A stretch of DNA of 27,308 bases from an uncultured Prevotella sp. GTDB lineage: Bacteria; Bacteroidota; Bacteroidia; Bacteroidales; Bacteroidaceae. The notes beneath the pieces are model-generated. The model did no database searches, was not told where the DNA came from, and saw only the letters and a program-made list of their open reading frames with translations. The DNA is taken from assembly GCA_900554545.1 (NCBI GenBank), contig USHW01000028.1:1-27308 (forward strand), read 5' to 3'. Made by a program: the position numbers and the translations under genes. Shown piece after piece: positions 1 to 7,535 of this stretch (positions are counted from its first letter, which is position 1; each line of letters starts with the position of its first letter).

Positions 1-46
1 CAAGCGCCTTTCTACCTTTTCTTACCAATTGTTGAATTGTAGGCAT
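1..46 (-). CDS. rpsL: 30S ribosomal protein S12, N-terminal fragment (runs off the window)
   Basis: The first 15 codons on the minus strand read MPTIQQLVRKGRKAL, the highly conserved start of ribosomal protein S12, which sits at the decoding centre of the small subunit. The start codon is the CAT at 44-46 and the rest of the gene lies beyond base 1. In Bacteroidetes rpsL normally leads the rpsL-rpsG-fusA operon, so the str operon probably continues to the left. A TAnnTTTG -7 box about 80 bases upstream fits a promoter for that operon. The identification is firm although only a fragment is visible. Confidence 0.93.
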   Translation of the reverse strand, partial: MPTIQQLVRKGRKAL

Positions 47-127
47 TGTTGTTAATTTTTAGTTATATATTTATTTTTGTTATTATCACGACTAAGCATG
101 GCTCGGACACAAGCCATATTTGGGCTG

Positions 128-135
128 CAAAGGTA
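128..135 (-). promoter_or_regulatory. Probable -7 box for the rpsL operon
   Basis: The minus strand reads TACCTTTG, matching the Bacteroidetes TAnnTTTG -7 element, with transcription expected to start near 121 and a leader of about 75 bases before rpsL. I see no TTTG at the usual 19-21 base spacing upstream, so the -33 half is weak or absent. Confidence 0.5.
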
Positions 136-292
136 CGAATAAATATTCAAACTACCTAATTATAAAGAACTACAAAAGCCTATACCGCCATTATTTTTAG
201 ACAGTATAGACTTTATTAAAATAAATTAACTTATCATTATCCGATAACAGGCAGCGTATCAGATGAATAAGGGTAAATAACCGGTTACAAAA

Positions 293-616
293 TCAGGCTT
301 CGCCCTTATTGATGTTGAAGGGAGCAATAGTGCCTTTTTCCTGCTGCGGCATCTTTATCTGCCCGAAAGCGTTTTCATATCTTACGATATTGTCCTTCAA
401 TGCCATCAGCAAACGCTTTGCATGCTCGGGCGCGAGAATCACGCGTGATTTCACCATTGCCTTGGGCACTCCCGGCAATATGCGCGCAAAGTCAAGCACG
501 AAGTCTGAACTTGAATGGGTTATTATCGCAAAGTTGGCATACTCTCCTTGTGCCACATCCTGGGGCAGCTCTATCTGCAACTGTCCTTGGTTGTTTCTGT
601 TAGTGTTATTGTCCAT
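293..616 (-). CDS. DUF3467 domain-containing protein
   Basis: This 107-residue protein has the layout of the DUF3467 family, small conserved proteins of Bacteroidetes and other bacteria with no established function. The core runs from about residue 13 to 92 and includes EYANFAIITHSSSDFVLDF and a segment ending in NAFGQIKMP. It has no signal peptide or membrane segment and should be cytoplasmic. It lies directly upstream of rpsL in the same orientation; in Bacteroidetes genomes this gene is commonly found between rpoC and rpsL, so the neighbourhood is partly conserved, but here trpS replaces rpoC upstream. It has its own well-formed promoter. The family call is confident; no role can be assigned. 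Confidence 0.85.
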   Translation of the reverse strand: MDNNTNRNNQGQLQIELPQDVAQGEYANFAIITHSSSDFVLDFARILPGVPKAMVKSRVILAPEHAKRLLMALKDNIVRYENAFGQIKMPQQEKGTIAPFNINKGEA

Positions 617-686
617 CTTATATATTAATTAAGGTATTTCTTATATTTATATACGTCCGCAACACCGCGGAACATGAAAGCACTTG

Positions 687-717
687 CAAAGTTAATCCAT
701 TTTGCCGAAGAAACAAA
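687..717 (-). promoter_or_regulatory. Promoter of the DUF3467 gene
   Basis: On the minus strand TTTG (717-714) is followed after exactly 19 bases by TAACTTTG (694-687). This is the best match in the window to the Bacteroidetes sigma-ABfr promoter (TTTG, 19-21 bases, TAnnTTTG). Transcription should begin near 680, giving a leader of about 64 bases. Confidence 0.7.
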
Positions 718-843
718 TTATACGGCCACTAAATTCCGCCGCATAAGCTTTTTCAACTTTCATTAATACAACTGTCACACACAGACACACATGGCTGAAT
801 ACAACAATTCCGCCCTAAGCATTCTTCAAAAAACGCAAAACAC

Positions 844-875
844 AAAGCGCCAAGACTACACTGCCTTGGCGCTTT
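844..875 (-). terminator. Rho-independent terminator after trpS
   Basis: AAAGCGCCAAG (844-854) pairs perfectly with CTTGGCGCTTT (865-875) across a 10-base loop. On the minus strand the hairpin follows the trpS stop by about 20 bases and is followed by a T-rich run, as expected for an intrinsic terminator. Confidence 0.8.
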
Positions 876-896
876 ATGTTTATCTGTCTCCACGAC

Positions 897-1979
897 TTAT
901 TTATACTTCTCCGCCTGCAAGCGTATCAGTTCCTCGTCGTCGAAATAATTTATTTTCATTGCCTCACGCACCTCGTGCAACGTCTGTGCAGCCACCTCGC
1001 GCGCAGCTTCAGAGCCGCGCTTCAGGATGTTGTACACCTCGGGTATGTCCTGCTCGAACTCACGACGGCGCTGACGTATTGGCTCAAGCTGGCGGTCAAG
1101 CACCTTGATAAGGAACTTCTTGCACTTCATGTCGCCAAGTCCGCCCCTGCGGTAATGGCCTTTCAGTTCGTCAAGGCTCTTGTACTCCGGCCAGAACTCT
1201 GCGAAGTCGTCTGGCGTGCTGAATGCGTCCAAGTATGTGAACACCGTGTTGCCTTCAACCTTTCCCGGGTCTTCCACACGCAGGTGGCCGGGGTCGGTGT
1301 ACATGCTCTTGACCTTCTGCTGCATCTCCTTCGACGGGTCAGACAGGTATATGCAGTTGCCGAGGCTCTTGCTCATCTTCGCCTTGCCGTCGGTTCCCGG
1401 CAATCGGCAGCACACCGAATTTGTAGGCAGCATGATTTGCGGTTCCACCAGCACGTCGCCATATATGTAGTTAAAGCGTTTCACTATCTCGCGCGTCTGT
1501 TCGAGCATCGGCTCCTGGTCTTCTCCTGCAGGTACGGTGGTAGCCTTGAAAGCCGTTATGTCCGCCGCCTGGCTTATGGGATAAGTGAAGAAGCCGACAG
1601 GTATGCTCGTCTCGAAGTTGCGCATCTGTATCTCCGTCTTCACAGTAGGATTACGCTGAAGGCGCGAAACGGTCACCAAGTTCATGTAATATACCGTGAG
1701 TTCGGCCAGTTCAGGTATCATAGACTGCACAAAGAGCGTCACCCTCTCCGGGTCAAGACCGGCCGAAAGATAGTCCAAGGCCACCTCTATGATATTCTGC
1801 CTTACCTTCTCAGGGTTGTCAGCATTATCCGTCAACGCCTGTACGTCGGCGATGAAAACGAACATACGGTCAAAGTCGCCTTCGTTCTGAAGTTCAACGC
1901 GGCGGCGCAGCGAACCCACGTAGTGTCCCAAGTGCAGACGCCCCGTAGGACGGTCGCCGGTAAGAATTATTTTTCCCAT
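897..1979 (-). CDS. trpS: Tryptophan--tRNA ligase
   Basis: This is a class I aminoacyl-tRNA synthetase that charges tRNA(Trp) with tryptophan in the cytoplasm using ATP. The 360-residue protein carries the ATP-binding HIGH-type motif as HLGH (residues 16-19), following TGDRPTGRL, and the second signature KMSKS at residues 201-205. The length suits the bacterial enzyme, being slightly longer than the E. coli form. The start is placed at MGKIILTGDRPTG because the TrpS fold begins at once. It is a single transcription unit: a -7 box lies just upstream and a strong terminator follows. Nothing suggests a tryptophan-responsive leader. The identification is secure. Confidence 0.96.
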   Translation of the reverse strand: MGKIILTGDRPTGRLHLGHYVGSLRRRVELQNEGDFDRMFVFIADVQALTDNADNPEKVRQNIIEVALDYLSAGLDPERVTLFVQSMIPELAELTVYYMNLVTVSRLQRNPTVKTEIQMRNFETSIPVGFFTYPISQAADITAFKATTVPAGEDQEPMLEQTREIVKRFNYIYGDVLVEPQIMLPTNSVCCRLPGTDGKAKMSKSLGNCIYLSDPSKEMQQKVKSMYTDPGHLRVEDPGKVEGNTVFTYLDAFSTPDDFAEFWPEYKSLDELKGHYRRGGLGDMKCKKFLIKVLDRQLEPIRQRRREFEQDIPEVYNILKRGSEAAREVAAQTLHEVREAMKINYFDDEELIRLQAEKYK

Positions 1980-2019
1980 TTTATGTTTATTTTCTTGTGA
2001 GCTTACATTTTACGAGTTG

Positions 2020-2027
2020 CAAACTTA
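2020..2027 (-). promoter_or_regulatory. Probable -7 box for trpS
   Basis: The minus strand reads TAAGTTTG, fitting TAnnTTTG, about 41 bases before the trpS start. No convincing -33 TTTG is visible at the expected spacing, so this is a half-site call. Confidence 0.4.
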
Positions 2028-2111
2028 CTAATTTTTTACGACATAACGACAGGAAAATGCGTATTTGAACGATTAAAAGGATTTGAAACGGGCAAAACCG
2101 CCCAAAAGCCG

Positions 2112-3344
2112 TCACCTCTTCTTCAGTATGCTGTTCACCACGCGGATGGTGGACACGAGCTTGTTGGTTGACGTGAACACGTCAACGTTCCACACGTGGG
2201 AAGAGCGTCCGCGGTGTACCACTGTACCAACGGCGCGCACCGTGTCGCCCTCGTGCGCCGACGAAACGTGGTTGCCGCTTACCTGCATGCCCACAACTAT
2301 CTCGTCGGGCTGGCAGGTTATCATCGAGCCAAGCCCGGCCACGGTCTCGGCCAATGCCAGCGTAGCGCCTCCGTGCAGTATGCCGAACGGCTGGCGCGTG
2401 CGCTCGTCAACGGGCATGGTGGCCTCTATGCGGTCAGGCGACGCGTAAGTGTATTGTATTCCGAGGTTGCCCATCAGGGCGTGCTTGGTCTGTGCGTTGA
2501 GCAGGTCGAGCGGAATTTCCGACGCGTGAACTTCCGAGAGGATAAGTTTCTCCACGGCCTGCGCCACGCCGTCCTCCTCGTTAGTGCCCGTCACATAGTC
2601 GGCGCACATCCTTACGGAATCCTGCGCATGCCCCATTGCCACGCTTTTGCCTGCCAGCTGGAGCATCGTCACGTCGGCCACGCCGTCGCCGATGGCAATG
2701 ACTTCCTCGCGCTTGACGCCCAGCTGCTCCATCAGTACGCCCAAGGTGTTGGCCTTGTCGATGCCGAACGGCACCACCTCAAGGAAATACGGTTCCGACG
2801 GGAACACGTCAAGCACGCCGGCAAGCCGCCTTTTCCAGTGGTTCTCCAGTCCGCGCAGGGCTTCCTCGTCGTCGCTGACCAGGACACATTTGCACGGAGC
2901 GAAGTCGATTGCGATTGAAAATTCCTCTTCTTCCACGATTTTCAGGTGGTTCAGCCACGCTTCCTTGCGTATGTGCACATTGTCGGCATTGTCGGTAAGC
3001 AGGTAGTCGTCGTGGTATGTGAAGATTGAAAAGCCGTTTTTCCGTGACTTTTTCTCCAGATAAGGCAATTGTTCGGGATTGATGCGGCGTTCGAACATCA
3101 CTTCGCCCGTGTCCGCCCTGATTATCTGGCAACCGTTGTAAGACACCATGAAGCCGCCGAAGTTGCCCAGTTCAAGTGTCTTTGCTATGGGCAGCAAGCC
3201 CGAAGTGGGCCTGCCCGAGGCAAGCACGATGCGTATTCCCATGTGTTGCACTTTCAGCAAGGCAGACAGCGTGCGCTTGCTAATCTCCTTCTCGTTATTA
3301 AGCAATGTCCCGTCTACATCGAGAACCAACAGTTTGTATTTCAT
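2112..3344 (-). CDS. HAD-family phosphatase fused to a YdiI/MenI-like hotdog thioesterase
   Basis: This 410-residue protein joins two enzymes. Residues 1-275 form a Cof-type HAD hydrolase: the nucleophile motif DVDGT lies at residues 9-13, ASGRP serves as motif II, and GDGVADVTML as the acidic motif IV. Such proteins dephosphorylate small sugar or cofactor phosphates. Residues 285-410 form a hotdog thioesterase very like E. coli YdiI/MenI (ATMPVDERTRQPFG, HGG at 324-326, likely catalytic Glu333 in LAE), which hydrolyses 1,4-dihydroxy-2-naphthoyl-CoA in menaquinone synthesis. Codons upstream stay open to 3440, but they overlap the likely promoter and are not HAD-like, so I start at MKYKLLVLD (3344). 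The domains are clear; the thioesterase substrate is inferred from similarity, as no other men gene is present. Confidence 0.88.
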   Translation of the reverse strand: MKYKLLVLDVDGTLLNNEKEISKRTLSALLKVQHMGIRIVLASGRPTSGLLPIAKTLELGNFGGFMVSYNGCQIIRADTGEVMFERRINPEQLPYLEKKSRKNGFSIFTYHDDYLLTDNADNVHIRKEAWLNHLKIVEEEEFSIAIDFAPCKCVLVSDDEEALRGLENHWKRRLAGVLDVFPSEPYFLEVVPFGIDKANTLGVLMEQLGVKREEVIAIGDGVADVTMLQLAGKSVAMGHAQDSVRMCADYVTGTNEEDGVAQAVEKLILSEVHASEIPLDLLNAQTKHALMGNLGIQYTYASPDRIEATMPVDERTRQPFGILHGGATLALAETVAGLGSMITCQPDEIVVGMQVSGNHVSSAHEGDTVRAVGTVVHRGRSSHVWNVDVFTSTNKLVSTIRVVNSILKKR

Positions 3345-3437
3345 AGTGTCGGGCGTTTTGGTTTCAGTCAATACTTGCAATGTATGCGGACGGGAAGCCA
3401 ACCGGCCTGCGGCGTTCCGCATACAACTTATCATTTG

Positions 3438-3470
3438 CAAATATACGCAAAGACGGCGGTAAACTACAAC
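3438..3470 (-). promoter_or_regulatory. Promoter of the HAD-thioesterase gene
   Basis: The minus strand has TATATTTG (3445-3438) preceded after 21 bases by GTTG (3470-3467), a reasonable TTTG/TAnnTTTG promoter. It lies inside the extended reading frame and therefore supports the downstream start at 3344. Confidence 0.5.
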
Positions 3471-3505
3471 ATTAGGCTGATTATTTCAGGTTTAAAAAAG
3501 TTAAC

Positions 3506-3532
3506 GGCCTGACGTGCGGTGTCCGTCAGGCC
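3506..3532 (-). terminator. Terminator after the flavodoxin-like gene
   Basis: GGCCTGACG (3506-3514) pairs perfectly with CGTCAGGCC (3524-3532) round a 9-base loop. On the minus strand the hairpin is followed within a few bases by TTTTTT. A second short hairpin, CCCGGC-AGG-GCCGGG at 3663-3677, sits directly behind the gene's stop codon. Confidence 0.65.
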
Positions 3533-3684
3533 AAAACCCCATTTGCATTTCACCCAGCAATTGGCATAATGCCTGTTACCATTACCATATCTCACAATCA
3601 CTTTCAAATTAGGCTGCCGGCAATTGTGGCCGAATAATGAAACAGGGAACCAAGCTTCCTTCCCCGGCAGGGCCGGGACGGGTT

Positions 3685-4299
3685 TCATCTTATGAAACTC
3701 GTCATTATGCCTTCTTCCCGTTCGGGCATGGGCTGGCCGCCGCCCTTCAGGCTTTTCAGCATCCAGGCCATGTTCCGCCCCAGCGTGCGCATTGTCTGCA
3801 GGCCTTCCGCGTCTTGTGCGGCCTCGCCGGGAAGACGGCCGTGCACGCTGTTCCAGTATTGCGAGCTGACTACCGGCATGCAGCTGATTGTGAAATACTT
3901 GTTCAGCCTGTCAAACGTGGCGCTCGCCCCTCCGCGGCGGCACACGGCCACCGACGCCGCAGGCTTGTAACGCAACAGCGGCGAGGCTGAAAAGAACAGC
4001 CTGTCAAGCAGGGCGCAGAGCGAGCCGTTGGGTCCGGCGTAATATACCGGCGAGCCAACCACAATGCCGTCTGCCGTCTCAAGTTTTTCCATTACATTAT
4101 TATATAGCGCGTCGTTGAACACGCACCGGCCAAGCTCCATGCAGCGGCCGCAGGCTATGCAGCCCTGCACGGCCTTGGCGCCTATCGACACTATCTCTGC
4201 CTCAACCCCGTTCTCCTCAAGGGTTCTGGCTACTTCCGACAGGGCTACATACGTGTTGCCCTTGCCGCGCGGACTGCCGTTTATCAACAATACTTTCAT
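3685..4299 (-). CDS. Flavodoxin-family NAD(P)H-dependent oxidoreductase
   Basis: This 204-residue cytoplasmic protein has the NADPH-dependent FMN reductase/flavodoxin fold. The N-terminal MKVLLINGSPRGKGNT is the FMN phosphate-binding loop after the first strand, and GIVVGSPVYYAGPNG is the second flavin-contacting loop. Between them is a cysteine cluster, GCIACGRC followed by GRC, as in iron-sulfur flavoprotein-like members, where cysteines may bind a cluster or act in redox. Such proteins transfer electrons from NAD(P)H to quinones, nitro compounds or unknown acceptors; the substrate here cannot be told. The gene stands alone with its own -7 box and terminator. The family is confident, the reaction is not. 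Confidence 0.85.
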   Translation of the reverse strand: MKVLLINGSPRGKGNTYVALSEVARTLEENGVEAEIVSIGAKAVQGCIACGRCMELGRCVFNDALYNNVMEKLETADGIVVGSPVYYAGPNGSLCALLDRLFFSASPLLRYKPAASVAVCRRGGASATFDRLNKYFTISCMPVVSSQYWNSVHGRLPGEAAQDAEGLQTMRTLGRNMAWMLKSLKGGGQPMPEREEGIMTSFIR

Positions 4300-4347
4300 G
4301 CTTTGCTCACTTTTAGTACTACGTCAAGTTGATTTTATTATCGCATG

Positions 4348-4355
4348 CAAAATTA
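4348..4355 (-). promoter_or_regulatory. Probable -7 box for the flavodoxin-like gene
   Basis: TAATTTTG on the minus strand fits TAnnTTTG and lies about 50 bases before the start. No clear -33 element was found. Confidence 0.4.
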
Positions 4356-4463
4356 CTGATTTGCCGCTGAAAACCATGTGCACCGATTACTGATTTTACC
4401 ATCAGTATTACGTTTTCAATATGCACCGGGCCGACGGCCACATTCCAAAAGGCGGCAAAACGC

Positions 4464-4529
4464 CATGCAAAAGGCCACCTTTCACCGTGCAAAAGACGGC
4501 CTTTCGCCACGTAAAAGGCGGCCTTTCGG
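4464..4529. repeat. 22-bp repeat array A (three units)
   Basis: Three abutting 22-bp units lie at 4464-4485, 4486-4507 and 4508-4529, each close to (C)RYGYAAAAGRCSGCCTTTC plus two bases. Each unit is an imperfect palindrome (AAAGGC-GCCTTT type). A degenerate 23-bp copy precedes them at 4441. The array lies in the 473-base intergenic region between the divergent flavodoxin-like and GH3 genes; the only other signals seen there are the two -7 boxes. Confidence 0.8.
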
Positions 4530-4662
4530 AATACGGGCGGCACAGGCCGGCGTTCCGGAAGCATAACGCGCTGACAGCCAGCACGTAACGCCGTGCGTCA
4601 AAAGTTAACGGATTTGAGACAATAAAAAGCGCTTTCTGCAGCGTAAAATCAAATTAAACCAT

Positions 4663-4670
4663 TATATTTG
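4663..4670 (+). promoter_or_regulatory. Probable -7 box for the GH3 gene
   Basis: TATATTTG fits TAnnTTTG and lies about 100 bases before the GH3 start codon. A -33 TTTG is not evident at normal spacing, which may mean activator dependence or simply a weak promoter. Confidence 0.45.
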
Positions 4671-4772
4671 CACAGCCATCGGCGGCACACACGCGCATGG
4701 CGTGCAAAAGCGTAATACGCAGACAACCTTCCTTAGCGCATCAAAGTATCACTAAAGATAAAATCTGAAACA

Positions 4773-7364
4773 ATGAAAAACCTACTTAACAAATTCTTGA
4801 TGGCAGGCTGCGCCATGCTCACCCTGTCATGCGGCAACAACATGCCGTACCAAGACACCGGCCTGCCGGCTGACGAACGGGCGGCCGACCTTGTAAGCAG
4901 ACTGACGTTGGAAGAGAAAGTATCGCTCATGCAATATGACTCTCCGCCCGTTGAACGCCTCGGCATCAAGGGCTACAACTGGTGGAGCGAGGCTCTGCAC
5001 GGCGTAGGGCGCGCCGGTCTGGCAACGGTGTTTCCGCAGTGCATAGGCATGGCCGCATCGTGGAACGACAGCCTGGTGCAAGACGTGTTCACCGCCGTAA
5101 GCGACGAGGCGAGGGCCAAGAACAACGAGTTTGCAAAGCAGGGCAACGCCAAGATTTACCAGGGCCTTACGTTCTGGACGCCAAACATCAACATCTTCCG
5201 TGACCCGAGGTGGGGACGCGGACAGGAGACCTACGGCGAAGACCCCTACCTCACGGCGCGCATGGGCGTAAACGTGGTCAACGGACTGCAAGGCCCCAAG
5301 GACAGCAAGTACAACAAGCTGCACGCATGCGCAAAGCACTTCGCCGTACACTCCGGGCCGGAATGGAACAGGCATGTGTTCAACGCCGAGAACATTGACC
5401 CGCGCGACCTTTGGGAAACATACCTGCCGGCATTCAAGACCGTAGTGCAGGACGCCGGAGTAAAAGAGGTGATGTGCGCCTACAACCGCTACGAGGGCGA
5501 GCCGTGCTGCGGCAGCAACCGCCTGTTACAGCAAATTCTGCGCGACGAATGGGGCTTCAAAGGCATCGTGGTGTCTGACTGCTGGGCGATATCCGACTTC
5601 TACACCAAAGGGCATCACTACACCGAACCTGACTCGGCGCACGCCTCGGCAAAGGCGGTGGCGAGCGGAACCGACCTTGAGTGCGGCGAAAGCTACCGCT
5701 CGCTCGTTGACGCCGTAAACGAAAAACTTATAAGCGAGAGCCGCCTTGACACCGCCGTTACACGCCTGATGAAGGCGCGCATAGAGCTTGGAGAGTTCGA
5801 CGAGGATGTGCCCTGGCGCAAAATACCTTACAGCGTCGTTGACAGCAAGGAGCACCGCGACCTGGCACTGCGCATGGCCCAGCAAAGCATCGTGCTGCTG
5901 CAGAACAACGGAGGACTGCTGCCGCTGCCCGAAACGGGACTGAAAATAGCGCTCGTAGGGCCTAACGCCAACGACAGCGTGATGCAATGGGGCAACTACA
6001 ACGGCTTCCCATCGCACACCGTCACACTGCTGCAGGGATTGCAGAAAAGGGTGCCGGCCGACAAGCTGATATACGAATACGGATGCGACTACACGTCGTC
6101 GGTAGCTCTGCAAAGCCTCTTCGCCGACTGCGAGGCCGACGGCAAACGCGGCTTCAGGGCTTCATACTGGAACATGCTTGACCCCGAAGGCAAGCCTGAC
6201 GTTGTTACGCACGTCTCTGACCCGTTCCGCTTCACCACCGCCGGAGCCATCGTCTTCGCCCCGGGAGTGCAGTTGGGAGGCTTCTACGCCGAATATGAGA
6301 CATCGTTCACCCCGAAAAAGAGCGAGGAAGTGGTTTTCAGCTTCCAGACACAGGGCAAGGCACACCTGCACATCAACGGCAAGGAAGTGGCCGAAGCGCT
6401 GAACACAAAGAACAGCAGGGCCTACGCAATGAAGGTGGAAGCAGGCAAGAAATATAACATCAAGGTGGACTTCAGGGCAAGCGAAGGCGACTGCGCAACG
6501 CTCAACTTCGACTTCGGACGCGAAGTTCCGCTCGACATACAGCAGAGCGTCAACAAGGTGAAAGACGCCGATGTCATCATCTTCGCTGGCGGAATAACGC
6601 CCGGACTTGAGGGAGAGGAGATGCCTATAAAGGTGCCCGGCTTCCGCGGAGGAGACCGCGAGTGGATAGAACTGCCCGAAGTGCAGACACGCTTGCTGAC
6701 CGAACTGAAGAAAACTGGCAAGAAAATAGTGTTCGTCAACTTCTCAGGCTCGGCCGTGGCACTGACCCGCGAGGCCGCTATGTGCGACGCCATTGTGCAG
6801 GCATGGTATCCCGGACAGGCCGGAGGAGAGGCCGTCGCCTCTGTGCTTTTCGGCGAATACAACCCTGCCGGACGACTGCCAATTACATTCTACAAGAGCA
6901 CCAAGCAGCTGCCCGGATTTGAAGACTACTCCATGAAGGGGCGTACATACCGCTACATGACCGAAGAGCGGCTCTTCCCCTTCGGCCACGGACTTAGCTA
7001 CACCACGTTCGCCTACGGCGACGCGACGGTATCGTCAGCCGCAATCAACGCCGAAGAGGGATGCACGCTGACTGTACCCGTCACCAATACGGGCAACCGC
7101 GACGGCGACGAGGTTGTGCAGGTGTACCTGCGCCGCCCGTCTGACAAGGAAGGACCGGTGAAAACCCTGCGCGCATTCCGCCGCGTAACGCTGAAAAAAG
7201 GCGAGACAAAAGATGTGGCGTTCAAGCTCGACGGCGAGGCCTTCAACTGGTTTGACACACAGTCGAACACCGTCCGCCCCGTAAGCGGCGAGTACGAAAT
7301 ACTGTACGGCGGGACGTCAGACAGCAAGGCACTCAAAACGGTAAAAGTAACATTAGAAAGGTGA
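4773..7364 (+). CDS. Glycoside hydrolase family 3 lipoprotein (beta-xylosidase/beta-glucosidase) with PA14 insert
   Basis: This 863-residue exo-acting retaining glycosidase removes terminal sugars from beta-linked oligosaccharides, most likely xylose from xylo-oligomers. A lipoprotein signal ends in LTLSC (Cys20), so it should be anchored in the envelope. The GH3 barrel spans about 36-330, with the xylosidase-type sequence NWWSEALHGVGRAG near 69-82, KH at 188-189 and the nucleophile Asp269 in VVSDCW. The second GH3 domain is split by a PA14-like module (about 455-585, starting GFRASYWN), and an FnIII-like domain closes the protein after about residue 755. This layout matches xylan-locus GH3 enzymes of Prevotella and Bacteroides. 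The TGA stop lies in the first unit of an AGGTGAGA repeat. Substrate choice between xylo- and gluco-oligomers is not settled by sequence alone. Confidence 0.93.
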   Translation: MKNLLNKFLMAGCAMLTLSCGNNMPYQDTGLPADERAADLVSRLTLEEKVSLMQYDSPPVERLGIKGYNWWSEALHGVGRAGLATVFPQCIGMAASWNDSLVQDVFTAVSDEARAKNNEFAKQGNAKIYQGLTFWTPNINIFRDPRWGRGQETYGEDPYLTARMGVNVVNGLQGPKDSKYNKLHACAKHFAVHSGPEWNRHVFNAENIDPRDLWETYLPAFKTVVQDAGVKEVMCAYNRYEGEPCCGSNRLLQQILRDEWGFKGIVVSDCWAISDFYTKGHHYTEPDSAHASAKAVASGTDLECGESYRSLVDAVNEKLISESRLDTAVTRLMKARIELGEFDEDVPWRKIPYSVVDSKEHRDLALRMAQQSIVLLQNNGGLLPLPETGLKIALVGPNANDSVMQWGNYNGFPSHTVTLLQGLQKRVPADKLIYEYGCDYTSSVALQSLFADCEADGKRGFRASYWNMLDPEGKPDVVTHVSDPFRFTTAGAIVFAPGVQLGGFYAEYETSFTPKKSEEVVFSFQTQGKAHLHINGKEVAEALNTKNSRAYAMKVEAGKKYNIKVDFRASEGDCATLNFDFGREVPLDIQQSVNKVKDADVIIFAGGITPGLEGEEMPIKVPGFRGGDREWIELPEVQTRLLTELKKTGKKIVFVNFSGSAVALTREAAMCDAIVQAWYPGQAGGEAVASVLFGEYNPAGRLPITFYKSTKQLPGFEDYSMKGRTYRYMTEERLFPFGHGLSYTTFAYGDATVSSAAINAEEGCTLTVPVTNTGNRDGDEVVQVYLRRPSDKEGPVKTLRAFRRVTLKKGETKDVAFKLDGEAFNWFDTQSNTVRPVSGEYEILYGGTSDSKALKTVKVTLER

Positions 7365-7392
7365 GAAAGTGAGGAGGTGAGAAGGTGAGAAA
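7359..7392 (+). repeat. AGGTGAGA octamer repeat, left arm, overlapping the GH3 stop codon
   Basis: The units AGGTGAGA, AAGTGAGG, AGGTGAGA, AGGTGAGA run from 7359 and decay into A/G-rich DNA up to about 7457. The GH3 stop (TGA, 7362-7364) is part of the first unit. The array is an inverted copy of the one at 7502-7535. Confidence 0.8.
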
Positions 7393-7460
7393 AGGTAAAA
7401 AAGTAAAAAGGTGAAAAGGTGAAAAAGTAAAAAAGTAAAAGAGAAAAAAGTAAAAGAGAA

Positions 7461-7495
7461 AAAACAAGGATGCGGACATATCGCATCCTTGTTTT
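7461..7495. terminator. Bidirectional terminator between GH3 and mscS
   Basis: AAAACAAGGATGCG (7461-7474) pairs with CGCATCCTTGTTTT (7482-7495) round a 7-base loop. A-rich DNA lies on the left and a T run on the right, so it can terminate the converging GH3 and mscS transcripts. It is the centre of the larger inverted repeat made by the octamer arms. Confidence 0.88.
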
Positions 7496-7501
7496 TTTTA
7501 T

Positions 7502-7535
7502 TTCTCACCTCCTCACCTTCTCACCTTCTCACCTT
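7502..7535 (-). repeat. AGGTGAGA octamer repeat, right arm, encoding the end of MscS
   Basis: On the minus strand this is AGGTGAGA-type repeats again. It encodes the last residues of the MscS protein (GEKVRR) and includes its stop codon at 7513-7515. It is complementary to the arm at 7359-7392. Confidence 0.8.

Noticed and set aside
876..2000. A 374-codon open frame on the plus strand opposite trpS
   Set aside because: It lies fully antisense to a certain gene and its product has no recognisable domain; GC-rich codon use leaves open shadows on the other strand.
2090..2103. Short GGGC/GCCC hairpin after the HAD-thioesterase gene as a terminator
   Set aside because: Only four base pairs and no T run on the minus strand; too weak to call.
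3345..3440. Upstream in-frame ATG that would add 32 residues to the HAD-thioesterase
   Set aside because: It overlaps a TATATTTG -7 box, and the HAD fold begins directly at MKYKLLVLDVDGT.
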